Source: Sipunculus nudus (lineage: Eukaryota > Annelida > Sipuncula > Golfingiida > Sipunculidae). From it: a stretch of 64,000 nt of DNA. A program made the position numbers and the translations under genes. The notes under the pieces were generated by a model. That model was not told the origin of the DNA. It ran no database searches and saw only the letters and a program-made list of their open reading frames with translations. Positions 20,246 to 35,200 of this stretch are shown here, in pieces. The stretch is from the NCBI GenBank assembly GCA_026874595.1, contig CM049309.1, forward strand, positions 10,009,076 to 10,073,075, in the 5' to 3' direction. Each line of letters starts with the position of its first letter. Position 1 is the first letter of the stretch.

Positions 20246-23200
20246 GTAAGAATTATAACCCATGAAACAAATGTTACAACCCCATATACAATGTTTGCAA
20301 CTTAAAAACACAGTTTTATATTTTGATGCACCTGTGCGAGTACTGTTGTGGTTTCAATGTTGGACATGCGTAGCATCCACATGTTTAAATGTCTTCATGG
20401 TCTTATTTCAAGGCACCCGGTGGAATTCGAAACGTGCCATCAATACGGTTTCACGCAAAAAAATACCAAATGCTTCTTTTCCGAGCGTGTTTTTGCATAA
20501 TTTTATTAAGATGACATCAAATTTTGACAGTTCTGCCGTGTAATCCAGTGACAACTTGAAGGCGACCCCGAGGAGAGTTTGTTTACACGGGCCGTTACTG
20601 TCGTTTGATCTTGAGTGGGGGCGTCGTAACTGCTTTGCCCACAGGGGTGGTTTCCCAGATAAGAGCCATACTCAGATCTCTATCAGGCTTAGGGTCAAGC
20701 ACTTTGTAATCCCAAATACTGTTAGATGACAGACAAGCATCCAGGAAATAGATAATACTTGGTCATCGCATTTTTATTACTAAATTTAAATTATATACCA
20801 GTTGTAGTTGTACCTTTTTAAATTTGTAAAACTATAAACAGAATGAGTAAACAGGGAGCTAAATAAAAAGAGAATTAATTTTTATCTATTTTGAATTTTA
20901 TTATTATAATTGAACTGATAAAGTACATAAAAAATGTAACAATATTTTGATATTTTATGTAATTCTATAATATATTCATATTAATTTACTGGTAACTTAT
21001 AAATAAATAAGTTATCTCTCATGCAGGGGAGTGGTAAAAGGCATGCACTTCCTTACATATTTTATATGAATGATATAATAAAATAATTTGTTTATATAAG
21101 AGATATTTTTATCATAAACTTTAAAACAAATTTTATTGCCTAGGTACATCAAACATTTTAGTATTTAATTGATGTGTTTACATTTTGATGTTAGCATGCA
21201 AGAATCATGTACAGATTACATATGTATACTTATTTCATCGGAATTTTGGGAACTGGTTAAGTGGAAGGTTATATTGTAGACCAAAAATAAAAATTTCCCC
21301 ATGTTAGGCCAAGAAAATAAAAGGGTATGGTTCTCAGGCACTTTTTTTCAATGCGGGCGGGCGGTATTTTATTTTTGACCTTTTTTTGTATGTTTCAATA
21401 AAATGTCATTTGATCAGGGAAAAGCATGTAAATGACAGGTTTCTTCTTGCTAAGCAGGCAAAAGCACTATATAATAAAGGAAATTGTATCGAAATTGTAT
21501 TATTTTACCATTTTGAATGACAAAATCACAATAAAAATGTTTGATGCGGGGGGTTAAAATTGACGCGGGCGGTGCCTGAGAACCATACCTATTTTGGCCT
21601 TAGACACTGAGCATGAAATGAGTATATATCACCTAATATCTCCAGGGTCCTGTCATTATATACTGTAAATGAATTTCTTTTTTTTTTTCTTCATTTTTAT
21701 TAAGATCAAGTCTGTGGCCTTTATTTGATGTTCTCTCCCAAGTTTATATATGGCAGTATTGATAAGAATGGTATACATCTCCATTAAAAACTCAATTTCA
21801 GGTTTGCAGTATTTTAGAACATGTATACAAATTATACAAATGTCATGATCCTTTTTTATGAACTTGTTTGTTATTCTGTGTCATCAAACCATTTCTCAGT
21901 CCTTTGATTTATAATTTTTACCTTAGTATCTTTCTCCAAGATTATTCTTGGATCATTTATGATGTGCTTAACTCCGATCCAGAGGCTGTTACTACTTTAA
22001 AATTTTTTTCACCCCCACAGGTCCACCTGTTTTTTGCTCTGCAAATTTTTGTTAGTTACATTTTAAGGGAATTAAATGATAGTGTAGTTGAGGGGCTTTA
22101 TTTAAGAAACAGAATTATTAAAAAATATGAGAAATCAATCTACATGTTTCAACATATCAGACCCAATTATGGCAGTCAAGGTCATTGATAACTGTAAAAA
22201 CAGCATCAGTTGACACTTGACAGCTGTTGATTGGATGATATCATGTAAACACACTAATGATATAATTAGCCAAAAAGATGGTCACTCATGCAGGGACACA
22301 TCTGATCTGAAGGGTCAATGTCATGAGACTGTAAAGGTGTGAAACATAAACCGGAGATTTTTTGTAAAATATTGAATTTTCATATTAGGCTGTCACTTCC
22401 ATATGTGGTTTCCTAGGAAATTACTGCAAAATTTATACTTTGAAGAAAAATTGTCTAAAAACCAGTTGGACACAAGTTGGTTGAGTAGAGTACTGGTATA
22501 CTGGTAGTGGTAGGAATTGGTTATAAAACTGTTTAATGATTGAAAAAAAATTATTGATTATTTATGTACTTTCTATAAAATCAAGAAATCTGCTGTAAAG
22601 AATGACTTAAAACATCAAATGACAGGGTAAATAAAGATGCTATAAAGTCAAGGTTACAGCCTTACATATGTTTATATACACTTTTAGTATGCAAAGCACT
22701 TCTATATTAATTCTGTCTGATAAAAAAAATAGGGAATTGAAGCTAATTTTACTCTTGTTTTCCCCTCCTTTTTATTTCAAAGAACTCTTATTTTTTTTTC
22801 CAGGGCACTTACTCTTTTTATGTTCAATTACCTTTGGCAGGCCCGAAAAATGTTACATGAATAAATGCATATATTTTCCCCATTAAACCATCAGATTTAT
22901 TATGAATACTTTGAATTTATATTGTTTTGAATGTTAGTTTACGCTTATCAGCCATTTTATTTTTTTCCAGTGGAATGACATAATCAGAGGATTTCGTAAT
23001 GGCATGCCTGTGGGGCGCCACAGGCGCTACATGAAGTTGTATGAAAACTGTTTTATTTCGTGTGAGGGCGTCACCTGGGTACATGATTACCTGAGAGGAA
23101 ATCCTAACTTTGGAGGTGATGTGACCAGGTAAGCTGCACCAAAGACAGTGAAATATATTTGTTGTGGGCTTTGTGTCAACATTTATAGTTAAAGTGATAC

Positions 23201-26200
23201 AGTCATCTTACAGTGTTATCTGCTGTTATTAAAAGTGTGCTGATTTTATATGTTGAAGAGTTTTAAAGTAACATTCCATATTATTTGCATGTTGTATGTA
23301 TATATAATACAGGGTTTGAATTCCCACTAGCATAGAAGCAATTTTCCAGTCATTATATACATTTTGCCCATCTAAAATTCTGGTTCAACCAAAGTTAAGT
23401 TTTGCTAGTTACTTCACAACCAGACATTATATTAATCTGTACAGTTTTGACACAAATAATATAGATTTTTATCCAGGGAATGAGCCACAGTGATTTTTGT
23501 GTTTACAAAACAAGCCACAGATATATTTTCAAGGTCAGGGTCGTGAATAAGCAGCTTATCGGCAATAGAAATCACACTGACATAAAATATTTTGAAGAAA
23601 AATTGCTATTTGAAATTTCTAGTAAAAAAAATTACCACTAGCGAAACTTAACTAGTGGCAAAATAAAAAAAAAAATTATCTTTGATATGTATAAAACATG
23701 GGACTTATATTCGACACTTGCCTCTTGGAGTGATTCTGTATATGCAGCATGTTTAAGTCTCACTATAGCATTTAAAAATATGCATTGATATAGTTTGGGG
23801 GGGGGGGGGGGGGGGGGGCTTCACACTTTAGGGTAACTTTTGCTTATCAATATAAGAACTTGTGAATACCTGTTGCTTGCATCATGTATACACACTTTTA
23901 TAACTAGTGATAAAATGGTCTCTATGGCAACCACCAACACTTAGCATTCCCTGCCAGCCAGGGTGTACAGCTAAGTGGTGCTGTTGTGCTTCTTTGTGAA
24001 CATTTTAAAGGGACATAATCAGTAGCAATATTATACCTCTTCTTTCACACTGTCAGTTCAGTTTTGCTTTATACAAAAGTTTCCTGCTAAACTATCGTAG
24101 CACATTGTCTCAGTTCCTCGCATATGGCTGTTTAACACCTTGTTATGGCTCTTGGTATTAGGTAAACAAAGTCCATGTGTGCATGTTGACTAAAACAAGA
24201 CCGCATGATCTGAGTTCTGGTTGTGAGCGATGTTTCAGCCAGCGGGAACATGTATTACATTTTTATGGGCCCAGTCAGTCAGGGCATCTCCTGATTGACT
24301 AGTGTTGTGGCCCAGGCACTGTGTTTATATTGACACCTGTGATTGCGCCCCACTGTTTTTAACACTCATTTACAGGAGTAAGCAAACCATTTCAGGGTAA
24401 TATTTGGCAGGTACAAATTTAAATAAAAGGGGAGAAGCTATTTTCCATGTTACTTCAATATGCTTTATAGGTGATGAGGTCTCTTTAACCTAGTTTGAGT
24501 GTATGGTGGATTTCCTTCCAGGGAGCAGACCATACTGCTGCTACAGAAGCTACAGAAGGCTGGTGTCATCGAGGATGTCAGGGGACCTAAGTACAATAAA
24601 GATGCCTTCACTGACTCAAGCAGGCTCTTCAGGTAAATAAGTCATTCACTATAGTCCATCCAAAAGCCCTTGTCCCCATGTTTTTTCGCAATAATTATTT
24701 TAAGAATATTCTTGAAAAATGCCCTTTGGCCTGTAGAAGATAAACAGATATTCCGCAAATTTAGTGTATAGTTATATATGATGTATAACATATTCACTTT
24801 TGGACTCTTATGTGTTATTTAAGCTGAAATACTGTGGATGGCATTTTCCCATCACTGCTTGACAGTACATTCCTCCATGTTACACTTTCCATGTCTGTAG
24901 TTGCGTTTGGTGTTTGTTAGACAACAGTGACGTTACAAAGAAGTCACAGTGATCGGTCACGAGTCACCTTCAATTGACTGACATCATAAGTTTGACTGGC
25001 TTGTTAATTATCATTTCTCAGGCAAGAAATAAGTTGTAAATGCTGTAACTTGTTTTTTGTATTTTGGATTATTTGTCTCGTACAAAATAAAGGCAAGGTA
25101 AGGCATTACATTTTACGCAGGAAGTTGATGGAATAGCTCTTGCAAACTTTGGACCAGAAAGGTTTACACTTCTTTACTTGTATAAAAAATTATCCCAGAA
25201 TAACATGCGGACACAGGTTCTGGGACAGATTCAGGGTTCTCCACTAGCCAATATAGCCTGGCGCACCGCCAGCCTTTCATCTCTCACTGCCAGCCTATAA
25301 TCTTACCCGCCACTCTTTCATCTGTCCCCGCCACCCTTTCCCTGTCCCTGCCAGACATACAGTGGTCAGGGGTAACAAGGACTGGAGGTAACAGGTGGCA
25401 CCACCAGTTTTGCCTGTGATGAAGAGCTATGTGAGATCTATCCACATGCAAAATTTTGGCCCAATCAGTTAAACAGTTCCCGAGATATGAGCTTGGATGT
25501 CTGCAGAGTAAACCTGAGTGTAGGTGGCGCCATCTGTCATAAAATCAAGAAAGCTGTCCAGGATGTATAAACCTGCACAATTTCAGGTGGATAAGTCAAT
25601 TATAACTTCTGTGGTCTAGGGACAGAGCAAAGGGCTCAAAGCTGGAAGGGCAGGAGTTTGAAGCTATGCAGCCAGAGGAGCAGTCAGATTTTTTATGTTT
25701 GGCCCCACCAAGTATGAGCACTTTACAAACTTAGAAGGTTGTGCCCAATGGTTGGGTTTCATTCACAAAGGAGTGTGCTTTTTTGGGGTTCCATGGTGTT
25801 ATGACTGAGCAATGGGGTTGATTACACACCCAGGACCAACAGGTGTGGTACACTGAGTTGACACCAGGATAACTGTGCTCTTCTACCCTGTTACTTAGAC
25901 TGATATCAAATTGGAATTCACGGATGTACCTGGCACATGGTTTTTAGTTGGAGGTTGTCACCTGCACCAGAAAAAAGTATCCTGAAAACCAATCATTCAT
26001 AATAAGGCGGCCTGTTTGGGTCTACTGGTATGTCATGGATCAGTCTTTATGTTGATGCTGACTTGCTAGTTATTTTTATGCCAAAGGCCTTAGCATGTCA
26101 TTGATATGTTAATTTGTTGAGTTGTAATCTTATTAGTTGCTTACACAGTTGTTGCAGAGTATAGTGAGGCAAAGAATGATCCATTTTTAAGTTGCATTAG

Positions 26201-29200
26201 ATTTTGCATTTACAATTTCCAAAATATGCTTATTTGAAGGACCTTTATATTTTAAAAAAAATGGAAGCCCTTATGTAGCAGTTATTATTAGGGTATTTTG
26301 ATTTTGTGTGGTTGGTCATACTTAAAAAATATTTTGAGTTTCCATTGTGCAAATTTAACCACTGTTACTAGACAAAGTTGTTTTGTTATCCCTGTTTCAC
26401 AACTATTTCTCTTTTAAATCTGAGTACAACTAACTGGAAACTTGCAAATAAGTTTTCGTTGCCCACATAACCAGCAAAACTTAAATCCTTATCAGTATTA
26501 GTTAATTTACCAAATATCAGTGTTTAACAACTTATCTGTATCTTCGATGACAGAAGTTGTAAAAATTGTTGCAGAAAGATATCTACATGGAAGGACAACA
26601 TAGGTAATACAACTTTCTCTCATTTGCTTTCTTTGATATTTTTATTTGATTTTTAACAGGTTTACAGTCAGGACTAATAGTCCAGCCAAGCCTGTGGCAC
26701 CAGCACCTGCCAGGAAGCCTTTATCAAACATAAACACAAATGTAGCACCAAGGACGCAACCATTTAAGCCCGAAAAGCTTGACATGGACCCTGTCAAGAT
26801 GAAGGGGGCACCACTGGTAGAGCACAAAGTGAGAGTGCCGGAGAGAAAGATCCACAAGCCAGACCCTCCAATACGTATGTTACGCAGTGAGCCAGCCATT
26901 AATAAAGTCGGGCTGTCTGAGGTCCAGAGGATTCATAATGGTGGGCTGTCCGAGGTACAGAGAAATCATAATGGTGGGCTGTCTGAGATACACCGCAGCC
27001 GGGGCTTCAGTGGATGTCGGCTGGCAGCACAGGTTCAGCTGACCAAACAGGAGACTGAACACATCTACCATACTCTCACCTTAGACAGGTCAGTCACAAT
27101 GCTGTAAAATTCAAATACAGTGCTGTCATTAACCCGGCGGGTAGTGAGGGTTAGTTTTCACTTGATTATAGGTGTTTGTGTGTATCAGCAAGATATCCTA
27201 GGAACAGTTTCATGGATTGGATTGAAATTTGACATATAGTCTTATAGACTTATATTGTTAAAAATGAGTAATTTTAATGCACTGGGATGAGCATTTTATG
27301 AGGTTTGAAAGCATGTCTATATGTATACCACTATGTTTTATATTGTGTAATAAAACACCCATCCATGAAGAACGATTAAATATAGTTTGACATGATGTCA
27401 CTGAGAACAATGACATCAAAGGTATGGGCTGTTTTATGAAACAGAAAAGAGGCAAGACTCATTTTCATTGGCAAATCAGTCATGAGGAGGAATATATAGG
27501 TTGACATTCCTGGCTCCTATCATTACAAGGCAGGGTTTGCTTCCCCACGTAGTGCTTTAATTATTTTGATTGTTATTTTGGTAGTTTTCCTGCTGATTGT
27601 TATATGAACATATTGTTTTTATACGCCCATCATATGACGGGAGTATTATAGTTTACCCACCTCGATAACTTATCCGGGCTTTGATGGATTTTCTTGAAAC
27701 TCACCATAACTGTTTACTAACAGATCACCTTGCCCAAGTTTGATTGTGGGCAATATCCAAGCACATTTAATAAGGTGACAGTTGCTGGGCTACTTTGTGG
27801 TGTCGCTGCGATAATTTATGAAGAATATGAAGGTTTTGATTAAATTCAAGAGGAATGTGAATCAATAAAATATCTCGCCTTAGTTCATTTCCAGCAAAAT
27901 ACATGCATATTTAATGAGGTCAGAGGTCACTGCACTTTGGAGGCACCTTTGTGACTAACCAAAAATCCTATGGATTTTCATGAAACTCATTTTACATATT
28001 TATCAATGGAGTTTCTCAACTGAATTACCTTCTTATCAAAATTCACACATGTTTAATAAGGTCAGAGGTCACCAGATACACAACAGGCATATCATGCACA
28101 TTTGCCATGCTCTTGTTATTCTGGCAGTTGTCTTTGACAAATATTTGATTCTTCCCAGTGTTACACAGTGGATTCATGGAACATTAGGTCAACAGTTTCA
28201 TTTTCTTGCTATATTTTTAACATTTAAAGATGTAAATGTAATATTAACATTTTTATTTTCAGTTTGAAGAAGGTACTGGATTCAGATCACCTGGATCATA
28301 TTCTGGATGTGCATCACATAAACATCTCTCACGTCGTCCACAACATGATGCGGAGCAGTCGTGAAGGTCAGGTGACCAACATACCACAAAATGGTAAGAA
28401 CAAAAGTTACACACCAGTGAGTTGTGAGATGAAAACTATTAAGTATTTAAATTGTTGTGCCTGCTTTATTGGAAAAAGGTCACCTTAAATATCTTTGATT
28501 TTTTTAACAGCTGAAGGAAAAATGCTGATATTTATAACAGTAATGTATATTAAAACTTACTTATCATGCAAAGTAAATAACAGATGGCTTTTGCTTTTGG
28601 TGGTCAAAGCAGTCACAGTAAAATTGTAAATTTGCTAAAAAAGACATTTGATTCTTTCTTGGTTTAAGTTAATGTCTTTATTAGAATTTTGTAAATAATA
28701 TAGATGAACAAATGTCTGATTGTTCACTGTAATTAAAATGACAACTATTGCTTTTCTTAGTATAAAAATATTCATAGATTGGATTCTTTTTTTTTCATGA
28801 ACATTTTAAATTGGAAGTTACTGAACTTATTTACTTAATCCTATACTAATGTAAATGTGTTGTATAGTGACCCCTGGGATCTGATGTGATTTATATTAGA
28901 TACAGTAGAATGCCTCAGACTCCCCTGTAATGAGCTTTATGGTCAAACGAACAGGTTGCTCACGGTCACTGAACACTTAATCTGTCTACTTGCCCAGAAT
29001 CTGATAATGTGATCCTCCACTGTGATTGACAATTCAGTGTCACGCATGACTGGATATCTCCTTTCATACGTAAGCTGTCTGTATGGCAAGACATTAAGTG
29101 TCTAACTCTGTCAGACCATTGATCATGGGTCTTACATCATAAATGACCTCTGGACAGCTGAATGTATTCTGTCCCAGTTGAGCATGGCCTAATCTTTGTC

Positions 29201-32200
29201 AATAGGTCAACGTGTCTTTGATCAAGTTTATATTGCCTTTGGTGTTCTTCATGGATGGATATCTCACGACCTTGAAAAGTATTCTTTTTGATCAGCTGAA
29301 GTGAGATCCAAAACATTGTCATCCATTTACCAGATGAATCCCCAATAAATTTTAGATCATTGTATCAGCAGTAATAGCTTTATGTGAGTGATGTTGAAAT
29401 GATGCATATATTTCGTGTAGGAAACATCTATAATATATTTTTACCACATAAAATAAATGAATAGTTTTCTTTATTGCTTTTTTTGCCTTTGCTAAGCTCA
29501 CATATTACTTACAATATGGCCACATCAACCTAAAGTCCTAAAGAGGACTTTACTTGGGTGTTCTATTTTATATGTTTGAGAGTTTATTTTCATTAATTTA
29601 TGTATATTTTATTTTTGCAGACAAATTTTCGAGTTGGGTGACCGCTGCAATGAAGTGGCTGATGGGATGTAAGTAAAATATATTTTTTTCACATTTTATT
29701 TAAACATTCTCTGATTTGTAAATGTAATGTTTCATAAATAAATAAGGTCCTTTGGACCCAAAGTTGAGATGTTGACTGAAACTGAATGTTTATATTATTT
29801 TTGATGAAATAAGGTGTCAAATTGAGGTTTGGTAACTCATTGAAGACACCATGTCACAAAAGTTAGACTTAGAATAACTTTTAAAGGTTGTGATATATAC
29901 TGTTGAAGTGGTTTTATTAGCAGGGTTTTAATTTTTGCACTTTCAGCGGGAGCTAGATTTTTGCTAAAATAAGAACACGCATAAATTTGATGCAATCTTT
30001 CTGAAGATCACAGCATTCTCGCCTTACACACAATAATGTGGGCCAGGTAATCCCTCCGTGTATGGTCGCTTGAGTTGAGGCTTCTTCAACCAGAATTTTA
30101 GTAGTCATGTTGTCATAAGAGTTCATAGCAAGTGATTTCTCAAGAAAGACCCCTCTCACTTATGGTCATTTGTAGAAACAACTGTGAAACAATAAGAAGC
30201 CTTTTAAGACACCCCTAGCCCTTCCCATAGCTTTGAAGTACGACTGAGCTGAGAGCGACCTGCTACTGTTGTCTGTCCTGTTTGTTGTTCAGACATACTG
30301 TAGATTCAGAAATATTAGTTGGGATTTTATTTTCCTGGTTTTCGTGGATCAAAGTAATCCACGAATTCATGATCCCAACGATATAAAATCACATGGTTAG
30401 AGAATATCTTATATATAGATAACGGCAGTTGATGGTCGACTTCATCTATATTTATTATATTTTTTTACATTTGCGAATGTAAAGTGTGAAGGACTCATAT
30501 TTCAAATATTGCCGACTACAGCTGCGTGCATAAAAGTGAGCCATTAATAAGACAAGCGGTACTTCTTCCCAATATTGCCGATAGTTGTGCATAAATGTTC
30601 GCGTAAGCAGGCCAAAGCGTCGCAGTATACTTGTGTGCAAATTATATCACGCTATTTTTCAGACGAGTCAAAGTTCGGTCTAGTCGACCCATTAAACCGA
30701 TAACTACTTTTTTTAAATATCGAAAAAGTTGACACGTCGAATAACGAAGTAACCTCTTGTCCCAAGGCTGCGTCCAGGATTTACATGCAAGCGCCACATG
30801 TGAAAACCGCCATGATGAAAAAAAGTGGGTTGAAAACCTTCTTGCGGACGGGCCGCGTTTCATTTTCCTCCGATCAAGTGAGGGTTTAAGTTTTCTGTGA
30901 ACGTGATATGATCGGGCGTTATAATTAAAAGGCAATCTAACGTGTGCCATGGGTCAATCACGGCTGATTAATTCCTTTGTTAGGCTCTAGTTGGGCGAGG
31001 CTTGTATGACACGACTGACCGCGGTACAGACGCAACCGAGAGATAAACATCTCATTCGAACCTGCGGTATATTACCTGCTATCGTCTTCCTTGCGTAACT
31101 CATATGGAGATCTTTATAAACCATGATTTCCTTTCATTGTCTTTCCACGAATTCATGTACCCCACGATATGCGTTTTGTACAAAAACCCTGAAATTTTAA
31201 GCCCATGATATTATCTGAATCTACAGTAGTTGGCTGCTTCTGTTTAGTATAATCACAGTTGTTGTTGTAGAGAAATTCTATAACTTACTCAGATATCAAA
31301 CAACGTTTCTGGTTGCAGTACCATCGCATCATCAAACTTGATTTGTCCTGATTTATTAAGTATTGTTCACGCCTTGTAATCACAGTGCTCGACCAGTCGC
31401 CGATGTCATGTAAGTGGTCACCCGAGGGTTGTTAGGTGGGATGTTGGTTACGTTACAAACCTGTCTTTTATAAATATTTAAATAATTTGACACACATTTT
31501 ATTACCTTACATACAGCTTTGTGCAAAAATTAGAACTGTGCTAAAGCTATAAAAATGAAAAATGCTGAAAATTCAGACACACCAAATTAACCACTTCCAC
31601 AGTATATGTTGGTACTTGTCATGGAGTTTTTCATCTTGTATAATTATTGGGCCATTCACACCACAAAATATGTGATAGTAATCAATACTTTTATGACATC
31701 AGGGATCTCTGCATTGGTAAAGAGATAAACTGAATGTGGATACTGACTATTCTCTCCTAGGAGTTTGATCACGATAGTTTAAAATTTGTTATTTGGTTTG
31801 CCTGTTCGTCCGTTTTTCAGTCATAATTAGATTCCTTATTTATCTGTTCAGGGCCAGACAGTGTCCAGGAGAGTGGCCGCCCTCACTACCCAGGGTTTGA
31901 AAGGGATGTTTATCAGCAGGTGCTAGCGTACTTCAAAGAACAGAGAGACCCGCTCTTATCTTATCAGATGTATCATATATTCATGAATGTGCTAGGTGAG
32001 AATTTTTTTCAATTTGATTGATTAATAATTACTGTTATTGTTATTTTTATTTATTTCACAAAACTGGAAGTTAACATGTTGCATAAGCAAAATTCAGCAA
32101 AAAAAAACATTTTATTGTAATGGTTAAAATCTTGTACTTTGTGATTGAAAATTTAATGTAGCATAATTATTTTTATTCACCCCTATCTATGTATTATTGC

Positions 32201-35200
32201 ATGGCACAATAGCATGAAGTTATAGCACTGGCCTTTTATTCATAACCAAGTGGGTCAAGTGTCATTAAGAGTTTTTTTGTCCCCTGCTTCCTGGAACAGG
32301 GGACATTGATTTGGGTTTGTCTGTCCCTCTGTCTGTCCATCCTTCAGGTTTTCATTTCCCTGTGATATCTTTCCTAAATATTATCCAATTTTATTCAAAT
32401 TTTGGTCAGTGATTGCTTTCATGCATAACTTGGTTGGGATTGGTTTTGGAGTGTCTGTCTGAATAATTATTTTCCCTAGCTCCAAAAAAAATTAAATTTT
32501 GTTCCCATTGTTTTGACACTTTAACCCACATATCTTGGGACTCGTTTGACCAGTTGTGAAAGAAATTTGCACAAATGTAGCCCTTGGATAGCTTTATAAC
32601 ATACACAAAAATGGTGGCACCAACTGCAACCATTTTTGCACAGCATCCATTTGTTCATCTGCCTTGGGTTATAATCACTCATATCTCTGCAGTGGTTTGA
32701 TGAATTCACCTGAAATTCGTCATGCATATACATCCCAGATAGCTTTCTTGATTTTATGACAGGTGGTGCCACCTTTATTCATGTTCACACTGCAGACATC
32801 TATGCTTATTTCTCTAGACTGGTTTGACGTATCTTCCTGAAAATTTGCATGTGTTTAGATCTCAAAAAGCTCTATCATACACAAAACTGGTGGTCCCACC
32901 TGCAACCATTTTTTCACAGCGTCCATCTGTTTGTCTGCTTTGGGATAAAATCACTCATACCTCGGCAGTGATTTGACTTTTCCACCTGAATTTTTCATGT
33001 ATATACATCTTGGATAGTTTTCTCGTTCAAATAACAGGTGGCGCCATCTAAAGTCATGTTTATTAGCCAGACATTCATGCTAATATGTGACACATCTAAT
33101 TCTAACTCTTCTTGCCATTCAATCCATGCCTCACTTCATCCGTCCTACTCTGATTTTGGCAGATACACATAGTTGCTTGTCACCTACCAATATTCTAGTT
33201 TATACTTGGGGGGGGGGGGGGGGGGTATCAAGATTAACTCTTATGGCAAATGAAGCCTTCTTAAGGTATTGCATTTCTGTTATATTTAAGCAAAATAATA
33301 ATTTTCAGTATTTACTGTTATATTTTAATAAACCGATACCCTGGGTTTAAGTGAATGTCTACTTTATCCTCTGTTGTATAACATGGTATTTAATCAGTCA
33401 GTCAATATGTGTTGCACCTAAAATAAATGAAAATGAATATTTAAAATCATATATATCATTTTTTATTTTTTAGTTTTCATAGATAAACAGTATAAATATA
33501 AGAAAATTAAAGATATAACCTTTCAGAACTTATCAATCATTGCCTCCATAGGGCACCTTAACTGCAACAAAAAATAAAACCTCTAGAAAATCTTTTTTAT
33601 ATCTTTACTAATTGTCTGTTGCTTCCTTCAAAATCATTATAAATTTGGTCAGTGACTTAAGTGTCATTCATTTATATTGCAGGTCTTGGTTGAATATTCT
33701 TGTATTTAAATACAATTTAGTGAATTTTCATGAAACTCTCTACATATGGTTACCAATAGAGTTTCTTACCTCAGCCAAATTCACACATATTTAATTAGTT
33801 CAGAGATCACTAGGCTGCTTTATACAGGCCAATTGGTGGTAACACTGCAATAACATACAAGGAATATAATGGATTTTTATAAAACGCAGTAGAAATATTT
33901 ATCAAATAATATCTCGCGTAAGTTTTGTTTTCAGCAGAGTCCATGCATATTTAATGAGGTAAGAGATCACCACACTTTGGTGGCACCACCCTGACTTACC
34001 AAAAATCTGATGGATTTTCATATAACTCATGATGAATATTAACCAATACTGTTTTTTACCTGATTTACCTTCTCAGCAAATTCATGCATATTTAATGAGG
34101 TCAGAGGTCACAAAATATGCAACAGGCATATTATGCACCATTTGCAGTACTCTTTGTTATTACATAGTTTATAACTCATTAAATATAAACATTTTACAAA
34201 CATAAGAATTTAAAAAATGTACACTCCATTCATCAAAATTAAACAATTTTGTGAATTGTGATGCATGTATCCTATGTTTTGCAATCCTAATGCTTTTGTT
34301 GATCTGTCACTTTGTCTTGCATCTTGACAGCTTGTATCGAGCGACAGCATCAGGTGTACCATACCTCGCCAAGTAATGACGTCTTGGAAGGCATGACGTC
34401 ATATCACTCTGTAGAGAGTCTGCTGATGAATCTAACAGCTAACGCTCCAAATTCTCCGTTTAAAACCATGATTGCTTATCCTAAATCCTCGCATGGGTCG
34501 CATGTTCACTCTCCAGCTCATGCATGGCTTGAAACGTCTTTCTCTGTGGATAACAAAGCCCCAGAGACTACTTACCGCTATCAGATGGGTCCCCCTGACT
34601 ACCTGCTGAAACAGTATCAGCGGCGGTGCATGACAAGCCAAGAGCGAGCTCAGCTGTTGGCGAAAGTGAGTTCCATGGACGATGTGAACGTGAGAGACGT
34701 TATGCCTCAGAGGCCGATGCGTCCTCACAAACGTTGTTACTCCATGAATAATGTGCATGAGGTTGATCCGGTGCCTGAAAATAACCTTCCTCGTAAAACA
34801 CCGCTTGACTCACAATCCACGCTTACTAGTGATGACCAAGCTCCTTGTAACTATGGTTACTCTGTGGCCTTGACTAGCAAAACTCGTAGATGCCAAACCC
34901 TTGATAGAAAGCATCGTTTTGCAGATTCTGCAGAACTTGGTGCTATGAATAGAACAGATACCTTCTCGGATTTGCAAGAATGTGGACTTCTAGGTGATGA
35001 GGATGATGATGGTGATGTCATTCCCCCTCCCCGTCCTCCGCCTCCTTATATTCCTCCACCTGACTACAGAGATACTGTCAGTAACAGCGGTAGGCAATCA
35101 CGTAGCTCAAGTAGGCGGAGCTTGGACTGTCAATCACCTGGATCTGGTTCAGACCAATTCAGTCCTGAAAGGTATCACCAGTTGGACGTAACGCTAACTC

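Noticed and set aside
21868-22188. 106-codon open frame in DEPDC1 intron 1
   Set aside because: Hydrophobic, AT-driven composition, no recognised family, no splice context linking it to DEPDC1.
30642-30950. 102-codon Arg-rich minus-strand open frame
   Set aside because: It lies inside the 933-bp TIR element, has no resemblance to a known transposase, and its Arg-rich composition follows from local GC content.
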